DNA of 64,000 nt from Thermincola ferriacetica (GTDB lineage: Bacteria; Bacillota; Thermincolia; Thermincolales; Thermincolaceae), in contig NZ_LGTE01000010.1 of the NCBI RefSeq assembly GCF_001263415.1, positions 1-64,000 of the forward strand. Reading direction: 5' to 3'. Shown one piece after another: positions 53,263-61,668 of the stretch (position 1 is its first letter; the number at the start of each line of letters is the position of its first letter). Below the pieces are notes generated by a model, which was given only the letters and a program-made list of their open reading frames with translations, searched no databases and was not told the origin of the DNA. The position numbers and the translations under genes are program-made.

Positions 53263-54096
53263 TTGGAGTTAATACTTACAGAGAAACACACTGATGGTTA
53301 CAGTGTAAATTGGAAAATTAAAGAGACTCTGCATGTCGAGCAAACGAAATACCAGCATCTTGCCATCGTGGAGACTTACGAATTTGGCAGGGCGTTGGTT
53401 CTGGATGGTATTATTCAGACAACGGTAAAAGATGAGTATATGTATCATGAAATGATAGCTTTACCGGCTCTGATGACCCACCCGAATCCGCAAAAAGTGA
53501 TGGTTATTGGCGGTGGAGACGGCGGTACCATTCGGGAGGTGTTGAAGCACCCGGCTGTTGAACAGGCAGATTTGATTGAGATTGATGAACGGGTAATTTT
53601 GGCCTGCCAGAAATATTTACCGGAAATCAGTTGCGCATTAACGGATTCCAGGGTCCGCATTTTTGTGGAAGACGGTATTGAGTATGTGCAGAGGCATAAA
53701 GATAAATATGACGTTATTTTAATTGATTCTTCTGACCCTATTGGTCCGGCTACAAATTTGTTTCATGAAAGCTTTTATAAAAACGTTTATGAAGCATTAA
53801 AGATAGACGGAATTATGGTATGCCAGTCAGAGTCTCCTTTATTTAACAGGGAACTGCTAGGCAATGTGCATAAAAGCGTTAAAAACCTCTTCCCCATTAC
53901 AAGAACTTATTTGGCCACTGTACCTACGTATATCAGTGGGTTTTGGAGTTTTACCATGGGTTCGAAGCAATACGACCCACTCAATGCGGAGATTCCGCTG
54001 GACGTTGTAAACCGTTTAAAAACAAAGTATTACAATGCGGATATTCACAAAGGGGCGTTTGTACTCCCAGAATATGTGGCCGAATTATTCAGATAA
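53263..54096 (+). CDS. speE: Spermidine synthase
   Basis: SpeE transfers aminopropyl from decarboxylated SAM to putrescine and releases MTA, the substrate of the 22.3-27.4 kb cluster. The 277-residue product begins MELILTEKHTDGYSVNWKI and has QTTVKDEYMYHEM, VIGGGDGGTIREVLKH and DVILIDSSDPIGPATNLF. TTG at 53263 with GGGGGGAAAG upstream gives the family-typical start; a frame from 53209 would add 18 residues. It is followed by a terminator shared with a convergent gene. Confidence 0.95.
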   Translation: MELILTEKHTDGYSVNWKIKETLHVEQTKYQHLAIVETYEFGRALVLDGIIQTTVKDEYMYHEMIALPALMTHPNPQKVMVIGGGDGGTIREVLKHPAVEQADLIEIDERVILACQKYLPEISCALTDSRVRIFVEDGIEYVQRHKDKYDVILIDSSDPIGPATNLFHESFYKNVYEALKIDGIMVCQSESPLFNRELLGNVHKSVKNLFPITRTYLATVPTYISGFWSFTMGSKQYDPLNAEIPLDVVNRLKTKYYNADIHKGAFVLPEYVAELFR

Positions 54097-54130
54097 AAAG
54101 TGCGTTCTGGAAACGCACTTTTTTTTTTAT
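54096..54130. terminator. Terminator shared by speE and the zinc-ribbon gene
   Basis: AAAAGTGCGTT (54096-54106) pairs with AACGCACTTTT (54112-54122), followed by T8 on plus; the A-rich left flank gives U on minus. Confidence 0.9.
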
Positions 54131-54279
54131 GCTTTTATTTTTGCCTTTCTGGGGTACGAACCGAGCTTCAGAAGTTTTTGTGTCACTAGTTTGCTCACGG
54201 CATTTTCACAGGCCTGACAGGTACCTCGGGGAATCTCTTCTTTGGTTAGACGATCCGCACAGATTCTGCATACAGGCAC
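54127..54279 (-). CDS. 50-residue CxxC/CxxC zinc-ribbon protein
   Basis: The minus strand encodes PVCRICADRLTKEEIPR then GTCQACENAVSKLV, two CxxC pairs 13 residues apart, and a basic tail rich in Lys. GTG at 54279 lies six bases after GAGGTGG; an ATG at 54285 touches the SD. A promoter at 54311-54339 supports it. The layout recalls small anti-sigma zinc proteins such as Gin, but the match is only in the Cys spacing. Confidence 0.7.
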   Translation of the reverse strand: MPVCRICADRLTKEEIPRGTCQACENAVSKLVTQKLLKLGSYPRKAKIKA

Positions 54280-54310
54280 AGCCATCCACCTCTTTTGCGC
54301 TTTTGATTTT

Positions 54311-54339
54311 ATTGTAGATTGTTTGTCTCAGGGTAGCAA
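54311..54339 (-). promoter_or_regulatory. Promoter for the zinc-ribbon gene
   Basis: On minus: TTGCTA (54339-54334), 17 bases, TACAAT (54316-54311). The stretch 54340-54753 beyond it has no gene; it holds the orphan CRISPR-like repeat. Confidence 0.6.
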
Positions 54340-54543
54340 GAAAAGCTTCCTCAAATGTCAAAATTTCGACTTTTCAGGTAATGAATGGGAATTGAGCGGT
54401 AGCCATTCCCTGTTTTAAGAGGCTGTTTTTATTTTGAAATATGTCGCAATTTTGGGCAAGGAAAAAATTGGAACATGTCGAAGACCTTCGAATAGGATAT
54501 TTTTGGGGAATTCGCCCCTGATACCTGGCGAAACAAATTGCCT

Positions 54544-54573
54544 GCTTCCTTATCCCCGTAAGGGGACGGAAAC
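54544..54573 (+). CRISPR. Orphan CRISPR-like repeat 1
   Basis: The 30-base unit reads GCTTCCTTATCCCCG then TAAGGGGACGGAAAC, with the inner CCCCGTAAGGGG dyad typical of CRISPR repeats. A closely similar unit is at 62979-63007 in the same orientation. There is no second repeat at spacer distance and no cas gene, so this is a single leftover unit rather than an array. Confidence 0.6.
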
Positions 54574-54721
54574 TGGAATACAAGTTCGTCACTACGATTG
54601 GACAAACAGCACATTCTCTTTAAAACCTGCCACCTTCTCAGGGTGTGCTAATTCGACGCACTACAAAAAAAGAAAACCAGTGGAAAATGTCCGCCGGTTC
54701 AGGTTGAAATTATATGCCCTT

Positions 54722-54754
54722 ACAAAAACAAAGGGAGAGGCGAAAACCTCTCCC
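54722..54754 (-). terminator. Terminator on the minus strand
   Basis: GGGAGAGG (54733-54740) pairs with CCTCTCCC (54747-54754) and the minus strand continues with a T-rich tract. It sits at the stop of the decayed gene at 54754. Confidence 0.8.
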
Positions 54755-54990
54755 TAGTTCTTTCTATTTTGGATATAAGGCACGACCAGCGACCACGGTG
54801 CTTTGTCCAGGTGTACCACATCATCCGCCGGACCGTGGGTGAATTTGACTATGTTGAGCTACGGGCTGCGGCTAACTTCCCGTCCTGTTTAATAAACAGG
54901 GCATGGCTCCAGCCAAATTCATTGGGATTTTCAGAAACAACCCTTATCTCAACGTCACCTTCACAAAAATTAGCCTTTTTAAAAACTTTT
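54754..54990 (-). pseudogene. Decayed gene fragment of unknown family
   Basis: Two minus-strand frames carry protein-like sequence. The upstream part reads GDVEIRVVSENPNEFGW and HALFIKQDGKLAAAR and then stops (TAG). The downstream part, in a shifted frame, reads VKFTHGPADDVVHLDK then APWSLVVPYIQNRKN. Joining them suggests one gene broken by a frameshift, with the 5' end lost to a TGA. The terminator at 54722-54754 is still in place. I do not recognise the family. Confidence 0.45.
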
Positions 54991-55017
54991 CAAACTTTTG
55001 TTTTCAATTTTTTCAGC

Positions 55018-55245
55018 TTACTTCATGCGTTTGAGAATAAAGGTCTCTTCTTCCTGTTTGGTCAGTCTGGCATCAATCTTTTTAATGTCGTCCCAAATAT
55101 AGCGCAGCTCAGACCTGATTTCTTTTTGGCCTTCTTCGAGTTTCTTCTGGCCTTCCTCGAGTTTCTTCTGGCCTTCCTCGAGTTTCTTCTGGCCTTCTTT
55201 CAATATTTTCAGTTCGTCAAGGATTTGCTTTAAAATGTTTTCCAC
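55018..55245 (-). CDS. Coiled-coil protein with KLEEGQK repeats
   Basis: The 75-residue product is a coiled coil with four units of a seven-residue repeat (KLEEGQK type), encoded by 21-base DNA repeats at about 55130-55200. The start MENILKQILDELKIL resembles that of the protein at 55798 (MEELLKQILARLDNL). GTG start with GGGAG eight bases upstream. Such proteins are common in Clostridia and have no assigned role; repeat number may vary between strains. Confidence 0.6.
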   Translation of the reverse strand: MENILKQILDELKILKEGQKKLEEGQKKLEEGQKKLEEGQKEIRSELRYIWDDIKKIDARLTKQEEETFILKRMK

Positions 55246-55454
55246 AGCACATCTCCCTTTCTCAGTTTTTCTTTCCTTTGACCTTTTCTACGGCAGCCCC
55301 AATACTCCTGCATGTTTTTTATCCCCTATCCCTATTTTTCTATTTCTCAGCCCTGGACTGGGTTATCTGTGCGGTAATATCGTATGTGACTCTTGTTAAT
55401 ATTTGACATTTGTTGTCAATCTCCTTCCAAATATCACTTATTTTCTCGTTTTTT

Positions 55455-55696
55455 TAGTGTCCTGACCGACCTGCAGCCCGGACACTGGTCGTATGCCCCG
55501 GTAAGCAGCATGGTAGCCCGTGGGTACATGCGTGGGTACCCGGACAGCAGGTTCCTGACTGACCGGAAGAAGACCAGGGCAGAAATTTTGCCCGTGGGAA
55601 GCAGGATATTATAGGAAAAAATGCCTGGCGGCGAATATCGCCAGGGCGGAAGCTGCAGCGGTCCTTAACCGGCTGATGGCGTTGGTACAGAGTTGA
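55455..55696 (+). pseudogene. S-layer homology (SLH) gene remnant
   Basis: The frame reads DLQPGHWSYAPVSSMVARG then YMRGYPDSRFLTDRKKTRAEI, a recognisable SLH domain that normally binds cell wall polymer. After a frame change the end reads ARAEAAAVLNRLMALVQS and stops. The first part has no start codon or SD. It is the tail of a surface protein gene whose body is missing. The 55246-55454 bases hold no gene. Confidence 0.65.
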
Positions 55697-55797
55697 ACAA
55701 ATCAGTATGCAGGAAATTCAAATCAAGCTCCCCAAAAAAACAAACTAACAAATATCCCGCTCTTTAGGGCTGGAAAGAACGTGAAGGTATGTTTTGC

Positions 55798-56043
55798 ATG
55801 GAAGAATTGTTAAAACAAATACTGGCTAGGCTTGATAATCTGAATAATGATGTTAAAGACCTGAAACCTCTTGTCGGACAGGTGAAAATACTGCAGGAGC
55901 AGGTGACAAGAATAGAAACCAGGATCGAAAACGATGTTTCCGATAAAGTTCGGGTTTTATACGACGGTTATGCTTTACGCGGCGACCAGGTCGAACGCCT
56001 GCGGGAACACCTGGACGTCCGTAAAAACACTTACCAATTATAA
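55798..56043 (+). CDS. Coiled-coil protein, paralogue of 55018
   Basis: The 81-residue product begins MEELLKQILARLDNLNNDVKDL, continues as a coiled coil (QVKILQEQVTRIETRIEN) and ends with DKVRVLYDGYALRGDQVERLREHLD. This is the C-terminal half of a widespread small family. ATG at 55798 has AAGGT about ten bases upstream; ATG 55789 touches it. The neighbour at 55018 on the opposite strand shares the N-terminus. Confidence 0.65.
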   Translation: MEELLKQILARLDNLNNDVKDLKPLVGQVKILQEQVTRIETRIENDVSDKVRVLYDGYALRGDQVERLREHLDVRKNTYQL

Positions 56044-56119
56044 TGCGCCAGAAAATGGAGTAGGTTTTGGCAAAATATAAATAACAAAATGACAAACTAT
56101 TGTCACTTTAAGATGCGAT

Positions 56120-56157
56120 AATCTCCCTGACAGGATAAAAAGGGGAGATTTTTTCTT
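56120..56157 (+). terminator. Terminator before yhaM
   Basis: AATCTCCC (56120-56127) pairs with GGGAGATT (56143-56150), followed by TTTTCTTT. It ends the 55798 transcript. Confidence 0.8.
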
Positions 56158-56187
56158 TCACGTAAAACAAAAACAAGAGGTGAAATT

Positions 56188-57162
56188 ATGAAAACCAGGT
56201 ATATTGCTGACTTTAAACCGGGGGACAACGTGGACGACCTGTTTTTCGTCAGAGCCGTAAAAGTACTGAACTATAAAAACAAACCGGGCCGGTATGTAAG
56301 CCTGATATTAAGTGACAGGACCGGGGAAATGGCAGCCAGGATATGGGATGCAGATGACAATGACATTAACCTGCCGGAAAAAGTGTTCGTCGGCTGCAAG
56401 GGCGAGGTAGTTAAATTCGCAGGTACCCCTGAAATTCAAATCAGTTCATGGGAACTTATAGATAAGGCAGCAGTTGATTCTGCTGACTTTATACCCCTCA
56501 CCCCCCTGGACGTCGGGAACATGCAAAAAGATGTTGCAGGTATGGCATCATCAATGACTAATCCTTACCTGAGACAACTGCTTGAAGAACTGATCAATGA
56601 TAAGGAACTTTTTCATCAATACAGTACTGTTCCGGCGGCAAAAGCAATCCACCAGGCGTACATAGGCGGACTATTGGAACACAGTCTTAGAACAGCGAAA
56701 ATAGCAGGCTATATCGCAAACTTGTATCCGGCCGTAAACAAAGAACTGGCCATAACCGGCGCATTGCTCCATGATATTGGGAAAATTGAGGAGTACGAAG
56801 TTGAATACTCTATCGAAGTTGCTGATAAAGGAAGACTGTTGGGCCATATTGTTCTTGGCCTTGAGATAATAAATTCATTGATAGAAAGAGTGCCTGGATT
56901 TCCTGAGGACCTGCGATTGGCCCTGAAACATATTATTGTTAGTCATCACGGCACTTATGAATGGCAGTCACCCAAACGGCCCAAGACAATAGAAGCATGT
57001 CTGGTTCATTACGCAGACGCGGTTGAGGCCGACATGTGGAAATTCAGCGACCTGAAAGAAAAATACCGGGGCAGCCGGTGGAGTCCCTGGGACAAGTCAC
57101 TGGAAAGGTATGTTTTTGTGGATGATACCGCAGGGGAGGGAAATGCAAATGGACATGACTGA
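56188..57162 (+). CDS. yhaM: YhaM-type 3'-5' exoribonuclease
   Basis: The 324-residue protein has an OB-fold domain (about 1-100) and an HD domain (about 150-290). The HD domain has [34 protein letters not shown] and [22 protein letters not shown], the metal-binding pattern of YhaM/CBF1 exonucleases. GAGGTGAAATT precedes the ATG. Its end overlaps the start of the ADP-ribosylglycohydrolase frame by 14 bases, so the two are translated together. Confidence 0.9.
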   Translation: MKTRYIADFKPGDNVDDLFFVRAVKVLNYKNKPGRYVSLILSDRTGEMAARIWDADDNDINLPEKVFVGCKGEVVKFAGTPEIQISSWELIDKAAVDSADFIPLTPLDVGNMQKDVAGMASSMTNPYLRQLLEELINDKELFHQYSTVPAAKAIHQAYIGGLLEHSLRTAKIAGYIANLYPAVNKELAITGALLHDIGKIEEYEVEYSIEVADKGRLLGHIVLGLEIINSLIERVPGFPEDLRLALKHIIVSHHGTYEWQSPKRPKTIEACLVHYADAVEADMWKFSDLKEKYRGSRWSPWDKSLERYVFVDDTAGEGNANGHD

Positions 57163-58088
57163 ACGTTATCGCGGGTGCCTGCTGGGACTGGCAGTGGGTG
57201 ACGCCCTTGGGACTGCCCTGGAATTCAGGGCACCGGGGACATTCACACCAATCAGTGATATGGTTGGCGGCGGCCCGTTTGGACTAAAGCCGGGCGAGTG
57301 GACGGACGACACTTCAATGGCCCTGTGCCTGGCAGAGAGCCTGATATCCAAAGCGGGTTTTGACCCCACTGACCAGATGGAACGGTATTTAATGTGGTAC
57401 CGTGACGGCCACCTGAGCAGCACAGGAAGATGTTTTGATATCGGGAACACCGGTACGGAAGGCTTTGCTGAGATTTGATAGGTCCGGAGAGCCGTATTGT
57501 GGCTCAACCGATCCCATGAGTGCCGGAAACGGTTCAATCATGCGTTTGGCGCCGGTACCTATGTTTTATGCCAATGGCCCCCGGGAAGCAGTAAAAAAGT
57601 CAGGGCAAAGTTCCATGACTACTCATGGTGCCAAAGCGGCAGTGGATGGTTGCCGTTATATGGGGGCTTTGCTGGTGGGGGCACTTAACGGATGTTCAAA
57701 AGAAGAAATCCTGTCCGGCCATTTTGCCCCGGTTCCGGGCATATGGGATGAGGACCCTTTGCACCCCGCGATAAGTGAAATAGCAGGTGGTTCTTTCAAA
57801 AGGCGCAACCCTCCGGAAATAAAGGGGACCGGATATGTTGCGGAATCTTTGGAAGCGGCATTGTGGGCATTTTATCACAGCACGTCTTTTCGCGAAGGGG
57901 CGCTGTTGGCGGTCAACCTTGGTGATGATGCTGACACTACCGGGGCGGTATATGGACAGTTGGCCGGCGCCTGTTACGGTGAAGGGGGTATTCCGGGAGA
58001 GTGGAGGGATAAGATTGTACACAAGGATCTGATTGAATCGTTTGCCGAAAAATTATTTCATTTAAGTTGGGAGGAAAAATTATGTTAA
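57149..58088 (+). pseudogene. ADP-ribosylglycohydrolase, interrupted by a one-base frameshift
   Basis: The family removes ADP-ribose from proteins, or acts on related ADP-ribosyl compounds, with two Mg ions. The first frame has [18 protein letters not shown] and [16 protein letters not shown] and stops at 57478. The second frame (open to 58088) has [26 protein letters not shown] and NLGDDADTTGAVYGQLAGA. Reading GNT, then skipping one G at 57452-57453, then VRKALLRF restores the family sequence. All catalytic acidic residues are present, so the break is recent, a sequencing error, or a real shift site. ATG at 57149 follows GGGAGGG by nine bases. Confidence 0.85.
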
Positions 58089-59053
58089 AAGTAAGGGTCA
58101 GAAATAACTCAATTCATATAGGGAAACACTTTTCTGTCAATTTCCAACGTACTTTAAGGATACCCGATGACGGAAATACTTATCCATTACCACCCGGCCT
58201 TGGACGGTTTCCGATTTTTAAAGTTGACGATTACAAAAACAAAGTCCCGGCTTCCTGGAGAGAACATGGAGGGGTATTTATCCCGATGTATCAGAGAGAA
58301 GCGTTGTGGCTCAGTTTCAGCGGGGTTTACTGGAGACCGAACGCCGTTAAAATTGGAGTAGGCAAAATTAATGCGGTTTCCGGGAAGGAATGGGATCAAC
58401 AACTTCGGAAAGAGGAGCAGGATTACATAGTTTGCCCGGATCAGCCCTGGCTGGATGGAATCAATGCCGGTGATGGCTACATACGGCAGTTTGTGGCCAT
58501 GCCTTTGGGAATGGGCTATACCGTTGAGGGACGGGTAACCGGCAGGGAGGAGTTTGGAGGGATTCAGATAATCGTGTATGATCCTAAACCCGGAATCTTT
58601 CCTGATGAACAACCTGATTACCGTATGGATCATCTTATGTTATGCGAAAGTGCTGTAATGAGCCCATCGTGCTGTGGAGAAATGGGTTTGGCCGCCGGCG
58701 GAAAATTGAAACAGTCTGTATATCCTGACGAATATGGGATTGAAACCTGGGATCAGGCGAATTACGGAAGGGTTTATGTGCATATTGTAAACAGCATGAT
58801 GTTTCGTGATATAACTGGATTGGAGCGACCACCAACGCCAATTTCGGCGAAAACTTATACGGAGTGGGGATTACCTTGGTTTGACCTCCTTGATGAAGGG
58901 AAAGGGGATGTTGCGGCCTCGGATATCCTGTCAAAGGTAAAATCAGTGAAAGAAATGGACAAAGAAAAGGGGTTTGCCCCCCAACAGGATGACACTTCCG
59001 TTGAAATACCGGAAAATCAGGTAAAAAAGATAAGTTGGATCCGGAAAGTGTGA
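58082..59053 (+). CDS. Conserved protein of unknown function
   Basis: The 323-residue product is not named here, but it has the feel of a conserved family: FQRTLRIPDDGNTYPLPPGLG, YQREALWLSFSG, CPDQPWLDGINAGDGYIRQFVAMPLGMGYTVEG and GGIQIIVYDPKPGIFP. There is no signal peptide or membrane segment. The C-terminus from about residue 270 is charged and variable. ATG at 58082 with GGGAGG eight bases upstream overlaps the stop of the ADP-ribosylglycohydrolase by seven bases, so they are coupled and may share a pathway. Confidence 0.8.
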   Translation: MLKVRVRNNSIHIGKHFSVNFQRTLRIPDDGNTYPLPPGLGRFPIFKVDDYKNKVPASWREHGGVFIPMYQREALWLSFSGVYWRPNAVKIGVGKINAVSGKEWDQQLRKEEQDYIVCPDQPWLDGINAGDGYIRQFVAMPLGMGYTVEGRVTGREEFGGIQIIVYDPKPGIFPDEQPDYRMDHLMLCESAVMSPSCCGEMGLAAGGKLKQSVYPDEYGIETWDQANYGRVYVHIVNSMMFRDITGLERPPTPISAKTYTEWGLPWFDLLDEGKGDVAASDILSKVKSVKEMDKEKGFAPQQDDTSVEIPENQVKKISWIRKV

Positions 59054-59056
59054 TTG

Positions 59057-59314
59057 ATGGGAAGTGGTAATATTTCCGATATTTTGCAGGGGAAAATTAC
59101 CATTGTGGAGAATATCAGAGAAAAATATCAAAACAATTTGCTTGTTAATTTTTTTTGTAATCACAAGACTAAATGGCGTGACAGACAAAATGGCAGGCCT
59201 GGCAACAATACGCCAAAAGTTATTTACAGCAATCGAGTTGAAAATGCGTATTCCGGTCAAAACCTGCCAGCCATTATGGATGAAACCAACCAGTCGAAAA
59301 GCACACTAGCATAA
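59057..59314 (+). CDS. Doubtful 85-residue protein
   Basis: An ATG four bases after the preceding stop opens a frame with GSGNISDILQGKITIVENI and a hydrophilic C-terminal part. There is no clear SD, and another frame over the same bases is also open. It could be a decayed gene end. Nothing is recognised. Confidence 0.3.
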   Translation: MGSGNISDILQGKITIVENIREKYQNNLLVNFFCNHKTKWRDRQNGRPGNNTPKVIYSNRVENAYSGQNLPAIMDETNQSKSTLA

Positions 59315-59373
59315 TATTGGCAGGACTTATGAATAAAGGTTGCACAGACAGACTGGGAGGAAGGAGGTATACT

Positions 59374-59955
59374 ATGAACGGCAAAATAAGATGGATTCTG
59401 ATTTGTTTAACGGTTATGTTTGCATTTTCTATTGGACTGAATTTTTACTTTTATAACTTAGTTAGGAACTATGATAATATTCCTGTTAAACCGCTGGTTT
59501 CAAATAGTCCTTCTAATACCGATACAAAACCGGCCACTGCAGAAAGTCAACCCACAAAAAGTGAGAGTTCTTCTGACCAGACCAGTATCGTAGTCGGGAC
59601 AGGAGATCTGAATCCAAACGAGTATATTAAGATACTCTCTCTCAAAGTTCATAAATTTGATGATTTGGTATATGACGAGTGCCTGGCTTTGGATGCCAAA
59701 ATACAGAATATTAGCAATCAGGTTGTTAAGGATCTGGATATTCATATAGAACTACTGGACAAAGGCGGAAGGCCGTTTACTGAAAAAGACATATCTTTTG
59801 CTTATCCTGGAGCGTTTAACGATTCGCAAAAACCAATTAAACCAAATCATATACGTAATTACGGTTTGGTACTTTTTGAAGATGTGCCGCAGGAGTGGTC
59901 AGGCAAATACAGGTATCAGTTGATACTTAATGAAGTGGGTGACGGTGATGTATAA
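59374..59955 (+). CDS. Membrane-anchored protein with FxLYD-like domain
   Basis: The 193-residue product has one N-terminal membrane segment (ILICLTVMFAFSIGLNFYFY), a Ser/Thr/Pro-rich linker (about 40-80) and a C-terminal beta domain: ECLALDAKIQNISNQVVKDLDIHIELLDKGG then KPIKPNHIRNYGLVLF. That domain is like the FxLYD type, found outside the membrane. AAGGAGGT precedes ATG 59374. It overlaps the lipoprotein gene by eight bases, and that protein ends in a similar domain. Confidence 0.7.
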   Translation: MNGKIRWILICLTVMFAFSIGLNFYFYNLVRNYDNIPVKPLVSNSPSNTDTKPATAESQPTKSESSSDQTSIVVGTGDLNPNEYIKILSLKVHKFDDLVYDECLALDAKIQNISNQVVKDLDIHIELLDKGGRPFTEKDISFAYPGAFNDSQKPIKPNHIRNYGLVLFEDVPQEWSGKYRYQLILNEVGDGDV

Positions 59956-60859
59956 AAAAATTGGTTTCCTGGTCGTTTTCAGCCTTTTCGTAACATTTTT
60001 GTATGGATGTGATATGGGGAAAACAGGTAAATCTTCTTCGCAAGTAAGCATATTTGACGAAGGTAAAGCAAGAGCAGTCGTTGAATCATACTTTAAAAAG
60101 GTTATCTCTGGTGACTATGCCGGCGCTTATGAATTACTCGCGAATAAAGAGAAAAAAACTATATCTCTGGATGAACTTAACCCCGATAAAAACGTTAATC
60201 CTTCTATTGCTGACGGGTTTATCAATGATTTAGAAGAATTACGTAAAACAAAAAGTTCTTTCAAAGTTAAAAGCATCGAAAAACAAAATGGTGTTTTTAA
60301 AGTAACAGCCGATTACGAATACCCTGACGGAGAAGCAATTTATTCGGCTTTGCCTCGGTCAGGTTGGTTTGTTGACTGGGAAGGTGGCCGTAAAGTACTA
60401 AAACAAATGGTTCAGGAAAATCGTTTGCCGATGGAAAAAACACAATTGACAATGAAAGTTATTAAGGAAAACGGCAATTTGAAATTAGACTTTGGATGGT
60501 TTGATGCAGCAGAAAAAAGGAAAAAGGAAGTCGAGTCTTATAAAGCCAACCTGAAATTGCATGATGTTAAAATAGATAATTATTCCGACTCGGCTTGGGT
60601 TACTGGTTATATTAAAAACAACGGTACGAAGTCGATTGATTCAATATATGTAACTGTTTACTACCTGGACAAAGAAGGGAAACCGATGGGGGAGGATGTA
60701 GGTGTTGCCTATGTTGAAAACAACTCTGATATTCCAATAAAACCAAACTACGACGGTAAGTTCATTTTTGAGGTTCCAGAAGGTATTAGGAAAAGTTGGG
60801 GCAAAAAAGCAGAAGTTAAAATCACCGGATTAGAGTTTGTTCAAGAGGATAACAAATAG
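59948..60859 (+). CDS. Lipoprotein with a FxLYD-like domain
   Basis: The 303-residue product has a lipoprotein signal peptide (FLVVFSLFVTFLYGC, lipobox LYGC near residue 21). Residues 40-170 have a pattern seen in NTF2-like domains (VVESYFKKVISGDYAGAYELL). The C-terminus has WVTGYIKNNGTKSIDSIYVTVYYLDKEGKPMGED, the same kind of extracytoplasmic beta domain as its upstream neighbour. The pair probably works together at the cell surface. A longer start at 59930 overlaps the neighbour more. Confidence 0.7.
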   Translation: MYKKIGFLVVFSLFVTFLYGCDMGKTGKSSSQVSIFDEGKARAVVESYFKKVISGDYAGAYELLANKEKKTISLDELNPDKNVNPSIADGFINDLEELRKTKSSFKVKSIEKQNGVFKVTADYEYPDGEAIYSALPRSGWFVDWEGGRKVLKQMVQENRLPMEKTQLTMKVIKENGNLKLDFGWFDAAEKRKKEVESYKANLKLHDVKIDNYSDSAWVTGYIKNNGTKSIDSIYVTVYYLDKEGKPMGEDVGVAYVENNSDIPIKPNYDGKFIFEVPEGIRKSWGKKAEVKITGLEFVQEDNK

Positions 60860-60892
60860 ATAGAATGCCGTATTTGTATTATGGTGGTTTTT

Positions 60893-61051
60893 ATGAGCAT
60901 GGTATCACTAAATAGTACCGTCCGTACCAAAGCGGAGAGTAATCAATCGGTTCAGCCGGCAATTCAAAAGCCCAGTTAAAGTGCGGAAAAAGAACTACCA
61001 AAACAGCCGGTCTCAATAGGCAGGAATTTGGGATTCATTTCATTGAACTAA
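60893..61051 (+). pseudogene. Short interrupted frame
   Basis: An ATG with GGTGG upstream opens a frame of 28 codons (MSMVSLNSTVRTKAESN...) ending in TAA at 60977. The same frame continues open for another 23 codons (SAEKELPKQPVSIGRNLGF) to a second TAA. It may be a gene with one nonsense mutation. Not recognised. Confidence 0.3.
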
Positions 61052-61341
61052 AATATACTACCACATTAAAGACGATACCGTACCTGTACCTAGAGACAAA
61101 AAAGGCTGCAAGGCTTAAATTGCAAGGCTTTCAGGAAAGTGATATTATTAAAGCGGCAGTTAAGGAAAACGTATTTCAAGTTAACACCGAAAGCAAAAAA
61201 ATTGCTTCAACAATTATCCGGAGATTAAGAGTCTTAAACGAACCGCTTCCGAGAGATGTCCTTGAATCCAATATGTCACAGGTGGAAGAAGCCAGGGCGA
61301 GAAAGAAACCGTTGCAGGCGGATTTATTGGCCAAAATATAA
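61051..61341 (+). pseudogene. BrxA/DUF1819 family fragment
   Basis: The frame YTTTLKTIPYLYLETKKAAR, then LKLQGFQESDIIKAAVKEN and VFQVNTESKKIASTIIRRLRVL, resembles the N-terminal region of DUF1819 (BrxA of BREX phage defence), as far as I can recall that family. There is no ATG with SD at the front. After about residue 65 the sequence leaves the family and stops. No other BREX gene is in the window, so this is a remnant. Confidence 0.55.
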
Positions 61342-61359
61342 GGCCGGAGGAGGATATGT

Positions 61360-61668
61360 ATGTGTCCTTACAATGAAAAGGTCGAAAGCGTTAAAAAACA
61401 AATAATTGAAAAGTTTAAGCCAGTTGATATCATTTTGTTTGGTTCTTATGCAAAAGGCTTGGCTCGAAAACAAAGTGATATAGACATTTGCGTTATTACG
61501 GAAACGGACAATAAAAGAAAACTGGTGCAGGATATTCTGCTTGAGGTAGATTGTGATGTTGACCTTGATGTGGTGGTGTACACACCAAAGCAATGGGAGC
61601 AGTACAAAAACGATAAATCCAGGTTTGCCCATGTTATTAATAAGACGGGGGTGCGGATAGGTGGTTGA
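61360..61668 (+). CDS. MNT-domain nucleotidyltransferase (antitoxin)
   Basis: A 102-residue minimal nucleotidyltransferase with the LFGSYAKGLARKQSDIDICV motif (GS...DxD) and a third acidic position in VDLDVVVY. In the established MNT/HEPN modules it inactivates the HEPN partner by AMP transfer. GGAGGAGG precedes the ATG. It overlaps the HEPN gene by eight bases. Confidence 0.88.
   Translation: MCPYNEKVESVKKQIIEKFKPVDIILFGSYAKGLARKQSDIDICVITETDNKRKLVQDILLEVDCDVDLDVVVYTPKQWEQYKNDKSRFAHVINKTGVRIGG

Noticed and set aside
54374..54614. Minus-strand frames with FRPLTGIRKQ and FPSPYGDKEAGN
   Set aside because: These are translations of the CRISPR-like repeat, a common annotation artefact, not proteins.
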